A program made the translations under genes and the position numbers. From Shewanella sp. NFH-SH190041 (GTDB lineage Bacteria > Pseudomonadota > Gammaproteobacteria > Enterobacterales > Shewanellaceae), in assembly GCF_024363255.1 (NCBI RefSeq), contig NZ_AP026070.1, positions 1,426,001-1,490,000 on the forward strand: 64,000 bases of DNA. The letters are read 5' to 3'. The stretch's first letter is position 1. Each line of letters starts with the position of its first letter. Below the pieces are notes generated by a model. That model did no database searches, was not told where the DNA came from, and worked only from the letters and a program-made list of their open reading frames with translations. This document shows positions 1 to 7,655 of this stretch, piece after piece.

Positions 1-432
1 TTCATTGTTTAAAGAAGAAAAGAAGTTATATTGAAAGTCTGTTAGTTTTATTGCCTCATCATTTATAAAAATCGAATTCTCAATTTCTCGGCTAAGGCAT
101 TCGAGTTTTAAGTAGCTAGATTTATTTTTGTTATTATAATCAAATCTCTGCTGAAGTAGTTGCCTGGCAGGAAAATTTCCAAGTCGTGACATAATGACTT
201 CTGCGAAGTTGAGGAGGTTATCTTTATTAACTCCTCCTAATTCAATTAGTCTAGTTATTATTTCATACGACAATGTTTTGTCTTCGGCTGAATCTGATAG
301 TGATAATATTGAGGCGTATCCCATCAACTGGTTTTTTTCTTTTTCGCTGAGTATTAGTTCTTCGCTTGTGGATATACCGGGAAGTTGAGTCAGGGTGCTA
401 CTAATCTTTAGCTTTTCTATGATGTTCTTCAT
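1..432 (-). CDS. hamB: Hachiman helicase HamB, N-terminal part (cut by window edge)
   Basis: The minus strand is open from an ATG at 432 to the window edge, giving the first 144 residues of a larger protein. It starts MKNIIEKLKISS and near its end reads LTDFQYNFFSSLN, the kind of sequence that sits just before the ATP-binding motif of superfamily 2 helicases in HamB; the Walker A motif itself would lie beyond the window. The start is 14 nt after the hamA stop, so the two genes are probably translated together. HamB is known as the helicase partner of the HamA nuclease in Hachiman anti-phage defence. The name rests mainly on the hamA neighbour and gene order, because the helicase core cannot be seen. 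Confidence 0.75.
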   Translation of the reverse strand, partial: MKNIIEKLKISSTLTQLPGISTSEELILSEKEKNQLMGYASILSLSDSAEDKTLSYEIITRLIELGGVNKDNLLNFAEVIMSRLGNFPARQLLQQRFDYNNKNKSSYLKLECLSREIENSIFINDEAIKLTDFQYNFFSSLNNE

Positions 433-446
433 ATTTACCACTATAA

Positions 447-1373
447 TCAGTCTAATGCAGCATTGAAGGCATTTCGAAATTCTACTACAGACGGGAAAGG
501 CAGAAATATAACATCTAATACAAGATGTTTTTTATCGAAATTGTCAAGCTTCTTCTGTAGTAAATTTGTTAATTTTGGTGCGTTTGTTAAAAGCTCAGTC
601 TCAAATGTTTCCTGGATCTCTCTATGCTGAAGTGATGCTGTATTTGCATAACCTCCATAATCATATCCAATTAAGCATGCATGATTGATCCTTACATTTG
701 GACCAGGGTTTCCATTTATGAATAGATTAGATATTTCCTTTTTAACTTCTTCGTCTGCATATTTAAAATGCTTGGTAACCATCGTGAACTCATGTTGGTA
801 CATTTTAATATCATGGAAATCACTTATACTTTTTAGTGCTGATGTCATTGCGTCTGCAGCATTTTTATATAGTTTTGACTCGCCAAAATAGAAGTCAACC
901 ATGTCTAACTCAGAATTCCATCTTGCGTGAATACCATCTGAACCTTTTACTTCGTCCTTATGGTTTGTTTTTAACTCCATTTTAGATACCATTTGTGGAG
1001 CTTCGAGAACAGCTTCTAGTAAAAAGTAGAGTAACGTTTCTCCTGCTTCACCAGTTTTGTCCGGAGAATCATCAGTAACTTCTGGATGTCTAAATAGTTT
1101 TCTAGCTTCTTTGGTTAATATGGCTGACTGTTTATTAGATAGGTTATCTTCTCTATTCCTTGCTGATAGGCAGTAATCAATGATATACCCATAAAGAGTG
1201 TCTGCTAATGCATTAACCATTGGCATTTTGTTACCATCGAATTTCAGATGGTGAAGCCTAATTGTCGTTTCAACGCCAGTGATTGAAAGGTTATGCTCAA
1301 CAATATTGATGCAGTTTGAGAAGTCAGGTCGCTCAACTGATATCTTGTTAGCGATGTCTTTTACTAATTTCAT
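447..1373 (-). CDS. hamA: Hachiman nuclease HamA (DUF1837)
   Basis: A 308-aa protein of the HamA/DUF1837 family, the effector nuclease of the Hachiman defence system. Visible landmarks are the GEAGETLLYFLLE segment (residues 108-120), GSDGIHA (144-150) and GESK (164-167). Together they look like the acidic and lysine residues of a PD-(D/E)XK-type nuclease core. In studied systems HamA forms a complex with HamB and degrades DNA once HamB senses damaged or phage DNA, killing or arresting the infected cell. The region is visibly AT-rich compared with the flagellar genes, which fits horizontal transfer. The gene lies directly upstream of hamB and 66 nt downstream of an unknown 133-aa gene on the same strand. 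Confidence 0.85.
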   Translation of the reverse strand: MKLVKDIANKISVERPDFSNCINIVEHNLSITGVETTIRLHHLKFDGNKMPMVNALADTLYGYIIDYCLSARNREDNLSNKQSAILTKEARKLFRHPEVTDDSPDKTGEAGETLLYFLLEAVLEAPQMVSKMELKTNHKDEVKGSDGIHARWNSELDMVDFYFGESKLYKNAADAMTSALKSISDFHDIKMYQHEFTMVTKHFKYADEEVKKEISNLFINGNPGPNVRINHACLIGYDYGGYANTASLQHREIQETFETELLTNAPKLTNLLQKKLDNFDKKHLVLDVIFLPFPSVVEFRNAFNAALD

Positions 1374-1439
1374 AGACTGTTGTTCTGGGTTTGTAGTTAA
1401 CGATTGGGGTATTATGCAATGAACATGGATAAGGATTTG

Positions 1440-1841
1440 TTATTTATAATCTTTCAGTATGCTAATTGCATGATTCATCATTTTTTCTAATCCAACATCG
1501 GATTTTTTTAAGTAGTCAATATCGGTTTTATCTGGATTCTCCCAGTGTTTCCCTTTTATAAAACATTTTTCAGCAAGTTTATTGACGTTAAGCACTTCAA
1601 GGGATAGACCTAACTCCGTCCAAAGCATCGATAATTCTTCCTCTGTCCCGACGTCCCTCGTTCCCGTTTGTTCTCGTTTTTTAAGATAAAGAGCTGTTTT
1701 TCGAGAGGCTATGACTACACGTTTTAAAGCTTCAATAGATTCTTTTTTTCGTTCTTCCTTTGCTCTTTTTAGATTTGATATCCAGCTACTACAATGCTTG
1801 ATTAGCTCCCATAAGGAGATTGTTGTTACTAGTTCGATCAT
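1440..1841 (-). CDS. Unknown 133-aa protein upstream of hamA
   Basis: I do not recognise a named family. The protein is 133 aa. It opens with a short partly hydrophobic helix (MIELVTTISLWELIKHC), followed by a strongly basic and charged stretch (about residues 24-58) that should be helical. The C-terminal half is more acidic and contains ELSMLWTELGLSLEVL. It looks like a small, mostly alpha-helical soluble protein. It is on the same strand as hamA, ends 66 nt before it, and shares its AT-rich composition, so it may belong to the same defence cassette or be ordinary island cargo. The start has only a weak AGGG-type ribosome site. Confidence 0.6.
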   Translation of the reverse strand: MIELVTTISLWELIKHCSSWISNLKRAKEERKKESIEALKRVVIASRKTALYLKKREQTGTRDVGTEEELSMLWTELGLSLEVLNVNKLAEKCFIKGKHWENPDKTDIDYLKKSDVGLEKMMNHAISILKDYK

Positions 1842-2114
1842 AGAATTGCCCTTTGACTCATTGTTTTACCCGAAGACGCTACCGCCCCTGAATTATGGGT
1901 TCCAGCGTCCCTGCTGCCCTGAATGGGGTAAATTTTGGCTGTTCTTACGAAAGGTACACGGGACATTATCACGTTATAAGAGGTTGTTATGTAAGACATC
2001 TTCCACTTTTTTCACGTACAGGCTTATTCGCTCAATGATATGGTGAATCCGTGTATTGGTGGTTATAACTGCTATATCAAATTGCAGATGTTAGATAAGT
2101 CCACTCCTGTACAC
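1842..2114. other. Intergenic stretch inside the island
   Basis: A 273-nt stretch between the 133-aa gene and the coupled gene pair. No convincing gene was found. Short open frames here lack ribosome sites and family resemblance. It is the likely promoter region for the 133-aa gene and hamAB, but I cannot point to clear -35 and -10 boxes. Confidence 0.4.
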
Positions 2115-2492
2115 TTATTGACAGTACTCCAAGGAAAGGCGGTTAGAGCTTGGAGCGTGACTCATGCTTTGAACGGAAAGTGTCCATTCATGGACTCTGG
2201 TGACGATTTCGATTCCCAATCTTACGATACCCTTCAACCGGGTTAGCTGCTCATCGCCATAACGGTTGGTCTTGGCTTCCGGGATTTCCCCGGATTGATT
2301 CGGGAATTGCGGGGGCACTTCCCGGAGTGCTTGCTGGTTCATTTCTGGATTGTTGAGAGGCGCTTCCGGGATATTCTTGGAATCATGCTGAATCAGGTTG
2401 GTAGTGTTATCCTGCATTTCCGTGAGCAGATTGCCGGATTTCCCGGATAATCCTGAATCACTTTCGGGATTCTCATGTCCGGTTTCTGTCAT
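2115..2492 (-). CDS. Unknown 125-aa protein, coupled downstream gene
   Basis: The reading frame is taken from the ATG at 2492, which overlaps the stop of the upstream gene as ATGA, a classical translational-coupling arrangement. The 125-aa product starts MTETGHENPESDSG. It is rich in Asn, Gln, Glu, Pro and Ser over its first two thirds, so probably disordered, and ends in a more ordered segment around EQLTRLKGIVRLGIEIV. The frame remains open upstream to 2624 inside the neighbour, but the overlap start is preferred. No family is recognised. It sits in the island next to tRNA-Arg, so plasmid or phage cargo is likely. Confidence 0.4.
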   Translation of the reverse strand: MTETGHENPESDSGLSGKSGNLLTEMQDNTTNLIQHDSKNIPEAPLNNPEMNQQALREVPPQFPNQSGEIPEAKTNRYGDEQLTRLKGIVRLGIEIVTRVHEWTLSVQSMSHAPSSNRLSLEYCQ

Positions 2493-2953
2493 TGTTTTTT
2501 CGCACTCTGGCGCGGCATGTGCCGGGGATTCCTGTTGTCCTCTAGTCGTATAGTCTGGTCGTTGCGTTTGCAGAATACGCCGCCCAGTTGTTGAAACTGG
2601 CGTATGCCCCAACAGGTTGCCCATGCACGAACTTGTTTGGTTAACTCTTTTGTTTCGTTGCCATAACGGTCTTCATTGTTTTCTTCGCCATCAATATGCT
2701 TGGTAATATAAACAGTCGAAGCGCCCTTGTCTGGGGCGATAAGCTTTATCGTGAACCAGTACTTTGCGGCTCTCGGTTCGTTACCATCTTCTACAAAGCA
2801 GTAGTGGCGTAAGGTATTGAACAGAGCGATTTCATTGAACGTTTGCTGGATGTGGGGAGTTTTGTAAGCACTGTCTCCAGACGTCTCCTGTAGCTTTTGC
2901 CCATTCTCTGAAGAGGAGTTTTCGTTGGTTGGTTCCGGCTTTATATCGGTCAA
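2489..2953 (-). CDS. Unknown 154-aa protein, upstream gene of a coupled pair
   Basis: A 154-aa protein of unknown family. After a polar N-terminal tail of about 35 residues there is a more ordered region including FNEIALFNTLRHYCFVED, then AKYWFTIKLIAPDKG and VRAWATCWGIRQF, a mix of aromatic and basic residues that could be a small nucleic-acid-binding domain; that is a guess. The start used is TTG at 2953, close behind an AGGGA; no internal ATG suits better. Its stop overlaps the start of the next gene as ATGA. It lies 169 nt from the 3' end of tRNA-Arg, where island cargo genes are common. Confidence 0.45.
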   Translation of the reverse strand: MTDIKPEPTNENSSSENGQKLQETSGDSAYKTPHIQQTFNEIALFNTLRHYCFVEDGNEPRAAKYWFTIKLIAPDKGASTVYITKHIDGEENNEDRYGNETKELTKQVRAWATCWGIRQFQQLGGVFCKRNDQTIRLEDNRNPRHMPRQSAKKQ

Positions 2954-3122
2954 TTCCCTGTCTCTGTGACGCTCACAGAAAACTAACGGAAAACAGCTGG
3001 ATAGTCCAGATTGTCACTGGAGTGGCCAAAACGCTGACTTTAAAAAAGTGCTAAAAGGATGTGGTCGTTATGATGCAGAATGAGATTTTAGCGGTGGGCT
3101 ATTGAAATATCACAATAAAAGC

Positions 3123-3198
3123 TGGTCTCCCCACAGGGACTCGAACCCCGATCGGCCGCTTAGGAGGCGGCTGCTCTATCCTGTTGAGCTATAGGGAG
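3123..3198 (-). tRNA. tRNA-Arg (anticodon CCT)
   Basis: A complete 76-nt cloverleaf can be folded on the minus strand. The acceptor stem is CTCCCTA with TGGGGAG, the D arm starts GCTC, the anticodon stem GCCGC/GCGGC encloses loop CTCCTAA with anticodon CCT, and the T arm is CGGGG-TTCGAGT-CCCTG. The CCA end is encoded at 3123-3125. It decodes AGG arginine codons. Its 3' end faces the Hachiman side, and tRNA 3' ends are typical integrase targets. I saw no second copy of the tRNA end within 1-3122, so any matching repeat would lie outside the window. Confidence 0.95.
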
Positions 3199-3207
3199 AC
3201 GTGGTTG

Positions 3208-3235
3208 ATTATACTGTTTTTCTTGCCGATGAAAA
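3208..3235 (-). promoter_or_regulatory. Sigma-70 promoter of tRNA-Arg
   Basis: On the minus strand a perfect TATAAT -10 box (3208-3213) sits nine nucleotides before the tRNA. Sixteen nucleotides further upstream is TTTTCA (3230-3235), a 4/6 match to the -35 box. Confidence 0.55.
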
Positions 3236-3379
3236 GCGTTGAAATTTAAGTGTTTAATTAATGTTCACTGCTGAATGTTTTCTCGTCTTTAAAGGCTGTT
3301 TTTTATCCATTCATATCAGGGGTGGACTCCAGCACTTGTTTTGAGCATTTGCTTTGAACATTTGTTTTGAGCATGACCA

Positions 3380-3817
3380 TTAGGATTGCCCCGCTTCAGT
3401 GGCAGTGAGTAGCGGCGCTAATTCATATTCCAATGTGTCGGCTAATGATAACCAGTCTTGCCGCTGTTGCGCGGCCAGCATCTGCTGAAATAACACCAGC
3501 CGCTGGTTAATCTGTTGATGTTGCAGGCTGTTGGCTGTTTGGCCGTATTGCTGCGTCATCATATCTAGCAGTGTTTGATAGCCTGCATTTCCCCGTGCTT
3601 CACGACTGCAACGAAAATCACACACCACTTGCTTGAGTAAGGCGGTCAGTGCTGTTGTCTCTGAGGTTTTTCTCACGGTGCTCTTGTTGTCCACCACTTC
3701 TGAGTTTGTCAAAGTCGCTTTTGTTGTGGTGGCAGTATCAGTATGTGGGGCGCTGTTATTGCCGTTATCTGTGTTGCTATTTGGCGGGGTGAAAGCGCTG
3801 GGCTTAGGTATGGGCAT
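3380..3817 (-). CDS. Unknown 145-aa protein downstream of the Maf-like gene
   Basis: Start chosen at the ATG at 3817, which has a GGAG ribosome site six nucleotides upstream; the frame is open to 3871. The 145-aa protein has a Thr/Asn/Ser-rich probably disordered N-terminal part (to about residue 55). The C-terminal part is Gln-rich and helical, ending DTLEYELAPLLTATEAGQS. No family is recognised. The helical tail is loosely like FliT-type or coiled-coil chaperones, which is weak evidence. It follows the Maf-like gene by about 100 nt on the same strand and completes a flgT, maf-like, unknown operon, so a role in flagellin modification or assembly is possible. Confidence 0.55.
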   Translation of the reverse strand: MPIPKPSAFTPPNSNTDNGNNSAPHTDTATTTKATLTNSEVVDNKSTVRKTSETTALTALLKQVVCDFRCSREARGNAGYQTLLDMMTQQYGQTANSLQHQQINQRLVLFQQMLAAQQRQDWLSLADTLEYELAPLLTATEAGQS

Positions 3818-3923
3818 GGCATACTCCGGATACAGTATTGGTGGGGTAAAGTGCATGATTAATGGTGTCATTATTGGTTACTTCATCAGTGGTTGTTCAA
3901 GCCTTGCTTGTGCGTTTTGCTGA

Positions 3924-5261
3924 TTAGGGTGTTGCTACGCTTGGCGCCTGCATATTGTCTGCCACTAATACTTGGCTCAGGGGGCGATAATGGCTCCCTA
4001 AAATATCGGCGCCGCTAAGCTGACTGCGGAAAAATGAGACGTGTTGCTGACCGGCAATAAAATGTTCCAATGCCCGCAGATATCCCCGTAGATTTAACGC
4101 ACTGTGCAGGCGAGCGCCTTTGCCGTCGGTCACACAATGGCGTGATGCCGATGGCGCGCGGCATAGTACGCCGGGCTGCCAATAGGCATGGGCTTTATTG
4201 CCGGGATAGCCAAAGTCAGCGCCGCAGAAGGTGATCTGTTTTGCCCCCAGGCGCACTGCCAGATGGGTGGCAGGGTGCAATACGCTGCCACTGGTAAATA
4301 GTCTTGGTTTTGGCAGCTTAGCGGCCAGTGGGGTATCCCGTGGTAAATCGGTATAGGCATTAAATTTGGGCCCTTGCCATTGTTGTATCACCGCAGGTTG
4401 GGTGCGGGGAAAATACACCAGCGCTTGCTGTTGGCTTTGCGCCGCATCGATAACTTGCGGAGTGATCAGTTCATCTAAAGTCACTACGATGTCCGGCATC
4501 ACACCTGCCTGATGTAGCCCTTTTACTGCGGTATCTACGGCGATAAGTAAGGGGCGTTGCTGCCGGGGCTGGGCGGATAAACGTGCTAATGCGGGATAAT
4601 CCTGCTCTAGACTCGGCCCGGAGGCGATAACTATGGCGCTGCGGCAAGGGTAGTGTTGCGCCATGGCTGATATATCGGCGTCTTGTTGTAATTGCGCCAG
4701 GTTTTCTTCTTGTCGCGCGGTATATTGCCCGGCTCGCTGTTGCCGTAACTGGTTTACATGGCTGCGGTTGAGTTCATAGAGCAGTAAATCCCTCACTCTG
4801 GCATAAGCCGGCCCGCATAGCGCCATATCAGCACTGAGTGCCACCCAGGGATCGACCGGATAATGAAATTGTGGCGCGCTGTGCAGTAATACTCGCTGAT
4901 GGCTTAGCCATTGACGCTGATCGGTATAGTGCAGCAGCAGGGCAAACAGCGGTAAATCTAACAGATGAACATGCAGCTGCGCGGTGTGGTGGCTGAGTAG
5001 ATGCAGGGGCACATCTCCCATGCCAACGCCGTAAATTTGCACATCCGGGGCAAACTCTGGCAGATGGCGGCACAGCATAGCGGCTTCTGCCTGGCGGTTA
5101 TGGCGGCTGCTAAGTTGTAAGCCATTAACACTGATGGTTTGCTCATGGCCCTGCACCATACAAGCGGCTAAGTGGCGAATATCTGTGGCGGTTAATTGTG
5201 TGGCTAATGCTGGCCAGCGCTGGGCGATAACCGCAAGGTTTTGTTGCAGTAATGCGGACAT
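3924..5261 (-). CDS. Maf-like motility accessory protein (DUF115, MptE-like fold)
   Basis: A 445-aa protein with the DUF115/6-hydroxymethylpterin pyrophosphokinase MptE-like core. The run SAIVIASGPSLEQD (GPSL at 215-218) starts the nucleotide-sugar-binding fold. It is followed by AVDTAVKGLHQAGVMPDIVVTLD and, later, GAKQITFCGADFGYPG. Motility accessory factors (Maf) transfer nonulosonic acids such as pseudaminic or legionaminic acid to Ser/Thr of flagellin. Classical Maf proteins are about 600-700 aa, so this is a short form with a reduced N-terminal part. No sugar-synthesis genes (pse, neu, leg) lie in the window. It follows flgT by 12 nt in one operon. Assignment to the superfamily is firm; substrate is inferred. 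Confidence 0.75.
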   Translation of the reverse strand: MSALLQQNLAVIAQRWPALATQLTATDIRHLAACMVQGHEQTISVNGLQLSSRHNRQAEAAMLCRHLPEFAPDVQIYGVGMGDVPLHLLSHHTAQLHVHLLDLPLFALLLHYTDQRQWLSHQRVLLHSAPQFHYPVDPWVALSADMALCGPAYARVRDLLLYELNRSHVNQLRQQRAGQYTARQEENLAQLQQDADISAMAQHYPCRSAIVIASGPSLEQDYPALARLSAQPRQQRPLLIAVDTAVKGLHQAGVMPDIVVTLDELITPQVIDAAQSQQQALVYFPRTQPAVIQQWQGPKFNAYTDLPRDTPLAAKLPKPRLFTSGSVLHPATHLAVRLGAKQITFCGADFGYPGNKAHAYWQPGVLCRAPSASRHCVTDGKGARLHSALNLRGYLRALEHFIAGQQHVSFFRSQLSGADILGSHYRPLSQVLVADNMQAPSVATP

Positions 5262-5273
5262 AAACCATCCTGT

Positions 5274-6563
5274 TTATTCTTTGGTGACAATATCATTCAG
5301 TTGCAGTGCCAGTCGGCTGGCAGGCCCATTTAGGGTGGCAGAAGCGCTGGTTTCACTGAGTTGCTCTACGGTAACACTGGTGCCAGCCGCGTGGGCTTGA
5401 GTGCGAATTTGCGACAGCCGGTCACGCACACTTTGTTTTTGAATTAACGTCAGAGTATCGCCGGTTTTAAGGCCGTTTTTACGCCCCAGATTGACCACAA
5501 TGTGCTGTTCGGCCATTGCGATTATTTGCCCCAGCACAGGGCGACATAGCAGTGCGGTATCAATATCTTTGGCGGCATTACCGAGCAGTTTATCGATGCT
5601 GCGACCGTAATCGGACAGCCAAAATCTGTCACTGTCTGGGGCAATGTGCTGCGTTGGGGAGAAAGGCCAGTCAGCGGTGAGTTGGTAATGTTCCTGCCAC
5701 AGCATTTCGCCACTGATACCGTGATAGAGCGATAGGTGAAGGCGAAAAATTCGCTGATTGCCTGCACTAAACCAACTTAGCCAGCTGCTGGCACTGGGTT
5801 GCAGGGAGATATCTTCAATGACTGGTAATAGCAGGTATTGGCTATCCGTATTGTTCAGCAGCCAAGTGGGCAGGCGATAACTGCGCCTGTCTGTAAGGTT
5901 GATTTCAGTATCCAGATAATCTTGTGCGTGCAGGTGGCTAAAGGCGGTGCGTGATAGGGTATCCAATTGGCGTGCTAAGCGGCGGGATAAGGCTGGCCCG
6001 AGTCCTGCTAGCCGCCCTTGATTTAGCTGGCGGCGGTCTTTAATGGCAGTGGCGGGAATAAATATCGCCGCTTTTATATTTTGGTTGACGCATTGGGCAG
6101 TGCTGTTATCTGTGACCGCAATTTGCAGATGCACATTGAGGGTATTGCCGGAAATTGTCTCGCTGATAAGCTTGATATTTGATGCCGACCAGTCCCGGGT
6201 GATAGCCAGATTGTCACTGATAAGTTGGCCATTGCTGATCTGTTGCTGGCTTTGGATACTGACGCCAGTTTGTAAGGTGGCATAATTAATGGCCTGACTG
6301 ATGGCTTCATTGCGGGCGCGGTCAATATCCTCATTGATGATTTCGGCGCTGCCATGGGCATCAAGCCAAGCGGCATGGGCAGGCATCAGCAGGGTTATCA
6401 GAACGAGCAACAGTAAACACAGGTAGTGGCTGCGGTTTTGCCCTTGCTCTTGCTCTTGGCTTTGGTTTGGGCGACCTAGTCGTTTAACCCTACCTAGCGC
6501 TATCCCCATTAATCGTCCGGTAGGGCTTTTGGGGGATGCAATTTGCTGATTGGCACTGTCCAT
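5274..6563 (-). CDS. flgT: Flagellar H/T-ring protein FlgT
   Basis: A 429-aa FlgT. In Vibrio this periplasmic protein forms the H ring around the LP rings and is needed to assemble the T ring that holds the sodium-driven stator. The hydrophobic segment HYLCLLLLVLITLLM (residues 46-60) followed by AHAAW is a signal peptide with cleavage near residue 64. The mature part starts LDAHGSAEIINEDIDRARNE, the FlgT N-domain with its conserved early-helix motif. The C-terminal domain, around LGRKNGLKTGDTLTLI, is a small beta fold. The stretch before the signal peptide is unusually long (about 45 residues, Gln-rich); starting at Met19 (6509) would shorten it. It leads an operon with the Maf-like gene. 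Confidence 0.85.
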   Translation of the reverse strand: MDSANQQIASPKSPTGRLMGIALGRVKRLGRPNQSQEQEQGQNRSHYLCLLLLVLITLLMPAHAAWLDAHGSAEIINEDIDRARNEAISQAINYATLQTGVSIQSQQQISNGQLISDNLAITRDWSASNIKLISETISGNTLNVHLQIAVTDNSTAQCVNQNIKAAIFIPATAIKDRRQLNQGRLAGLGPALSRRLARQLDTLSRTAFSHLHAQDYLDTEINLTDRRSYRLPTWLLNNTDSQYLLLPVIEDISLQPSASSWLSWFSAGNQRIFRLHLSLYHGISGEMLWQEHYQLTADWPFSPTQHIAPDSDRFWLSDYGRSIDKLLGNAAKDIDTALLCRPVLGQIIAMAEQHIVVNLGRKNGLKTGDTLTLIQKQSVRDRLSQIRTQAHAAGTSVTVEQLSETSASATLNGPASRLALQLNDIVTKE

Positions 6564-6945
6564 GTTGATGATCCCACTGCTTGACTCTTAGCGCTATAAA
6601 TTAGCGCAATAAAATGGTTGCCGCTGGCGGCAGTGGATTTGTATTCATATTCTGTGCCAGTGGCTAAGTTATGTTATCGGTGTTGTTGTGTTACCGCTGC
6701 TGTGGTCGCTACTTTCAGGGTCTGCATCATCTTCCTAAGTGTTCTTCTTTTTCTGACCTACATCTGACTTGTGCTTGGCTTGATTTAGCGCGGCGCATCA
6801 ATCATCCCACTTTTTTGCTTGCTCCAACCTCTGCGGGAGGGGATAGGGCTTAGGTGATGACATTGAGGGATAGGGGGGCGTCATCTGTGTTGGTTCAGTA
6901 TGTAATCGGCGTGTTTACACAAGCGGATATCAAATTACTGGGCTA
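6564..6945. other. Divergent intergenic region between flgT and flgO
   Basis: About 380 nt without a believable gene. A 60-aa open frame at 6671-6853 has Cys- and Arg-rich nonsense composition and no ribosome site. The region must carry the flgT promoter on the minus strand, but only a weak sigma-54-like -24 box was seen (6645-6659, poor -12 element). The flgO promoter follows at 6946. Confidence 0.5.
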
Positions 6946-6972
6946 TTAAGCTTTGTCGTATTAAGCCGATAA
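6946..6972 (+). promoter_or_regulatory. Sigma-28 (FliA) promoter of flgOP
   Basis: TTAAGCTT, eleven nucleotides, then GCCGATAA. The -10 element matches the sigma-28 consensus perfectly and the -35 element matches 6 of 8. It lies about 45 nt before the flgO start, so flgO and flgP are probably expressed late, with the filament genes. Confidence 0.75.
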
Positions 6973-7016
6973 CAGGACATATTCGGGTTAACGCCATTTT
7001 GTGGCAGGCAAATAAG

Positions 7017-7655
7017 ATGAAAAACACCCAAAAATGGATAGCGAGCATGGTGTTGGTCGTGGCCGCAGGTGTAACGCCGCACCTTTATGCCATAGATAAG
7101 CCCGCGCTGGTATCGGCCGCAGGATTGCCGCCAACAGCAGCGGTGAATCATCTGGCCAGTAAAATTGTGGCAGAGCTACAGCAACAAAACGATGGTATCC
7201 GCTCCGATCAGCCCTTGGTGGTGACAACGCCGGTTATGGCCGGAGATATGCACAGTACTAATGCGTTATCGGTGCAGTTACAACAGGGGTTGATTGCTGC
7301 GCTGCATGCCCGCCGCTTTAATGTGGTGGATATTAATGTGGGGCAGGGCCTGAAGATAAGTGATAGTGGTAACCGGATTTTAAGCCGGGATTGGCGGCAA
7401 TTATCTGCCTCTGTGCCGGTAAAATATGCCCTAGTGGCAACCCTGAGCCAAGATCGACAAGGGGTGGTGATTAATAGCCGGATTGTACAGTTGATTAATA
7501 AGCGGGTTGTTGCCGCATCACAAGCTTTTGCTGGGTATCAGTCCCTGGGTGCCTATTTGTCTGCGGCAGAAAATGTCATATCACAGCACGGCATGTTGCA
7601 CCGTTATAGTCAGGGCGGTCATGGAGCGGTAGCGGTATTGGGAGAAAGACAATGA
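7017..7655 (+). CDS. flgO: Outer-membrane flagellar protein FlgO
   Basis: A 212-aa FlgO-family protein, an outer-membrane or periplasmic protein that stabilises polar flagella in Vibrio. The start is placed at MKNTQKW (7017) because it gives a clean signal peptide (MASMVLVVAAGVTPHLYA-like hydrophobic core); an upstream ATG at 6999 adds six residues. The FlgO domain is visible from AVNHLASKIVAELQQ through VKYALVATLSQ to NSRIVQLINKRVVAASQ. The family combines an initial dynamin-unrelated helix pair with a TolB-like beta sheet. The gene overlaps flgP by 4 nt. Confidence 0.85.
   Translation: MKNTQKWIASMVLVVAAGVTPHLYAIDKPALVSAAGLPPTAAVNHLASKIVAELQQQNDGIRSDQPLVVTTPVMAGDMHSTNALSVQLQQGLIAALHARRFNVVDINVGQGLKISDSGNRILSRDWRQLSASVPVKYALVATLSQDRQGVVINSRIVQLINKRVVAASQAFAGYQSLGAYLSAAENVISQHGMLHRYSQGGHGAVAVLGERQ

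Noticed and set aside
2040..2246. 68-aa plus-strand frame in the island
   Set aside because: Runs opposite to the coupled gene pair over much of its length and lacks any family features.
1..3122. Direct repeat of the tRNA-Arg 3' end within the island
   Set aside because: None seen by eye; the matching repeat, if any, is outside the window.
6645..6659. Sigma-54-like site before flgT (minus strand, TGGCAC with ATGA at -12)
   Set aside because: The -12 element lacks the required GC; not reported as a promoter.
6671..6853. 60-aa open frame between flgT and flgO
   Set aside because: Cys- and Arg-rich composition, no ribosome site, no resemblance to a family; lies in a divergent promoter region.
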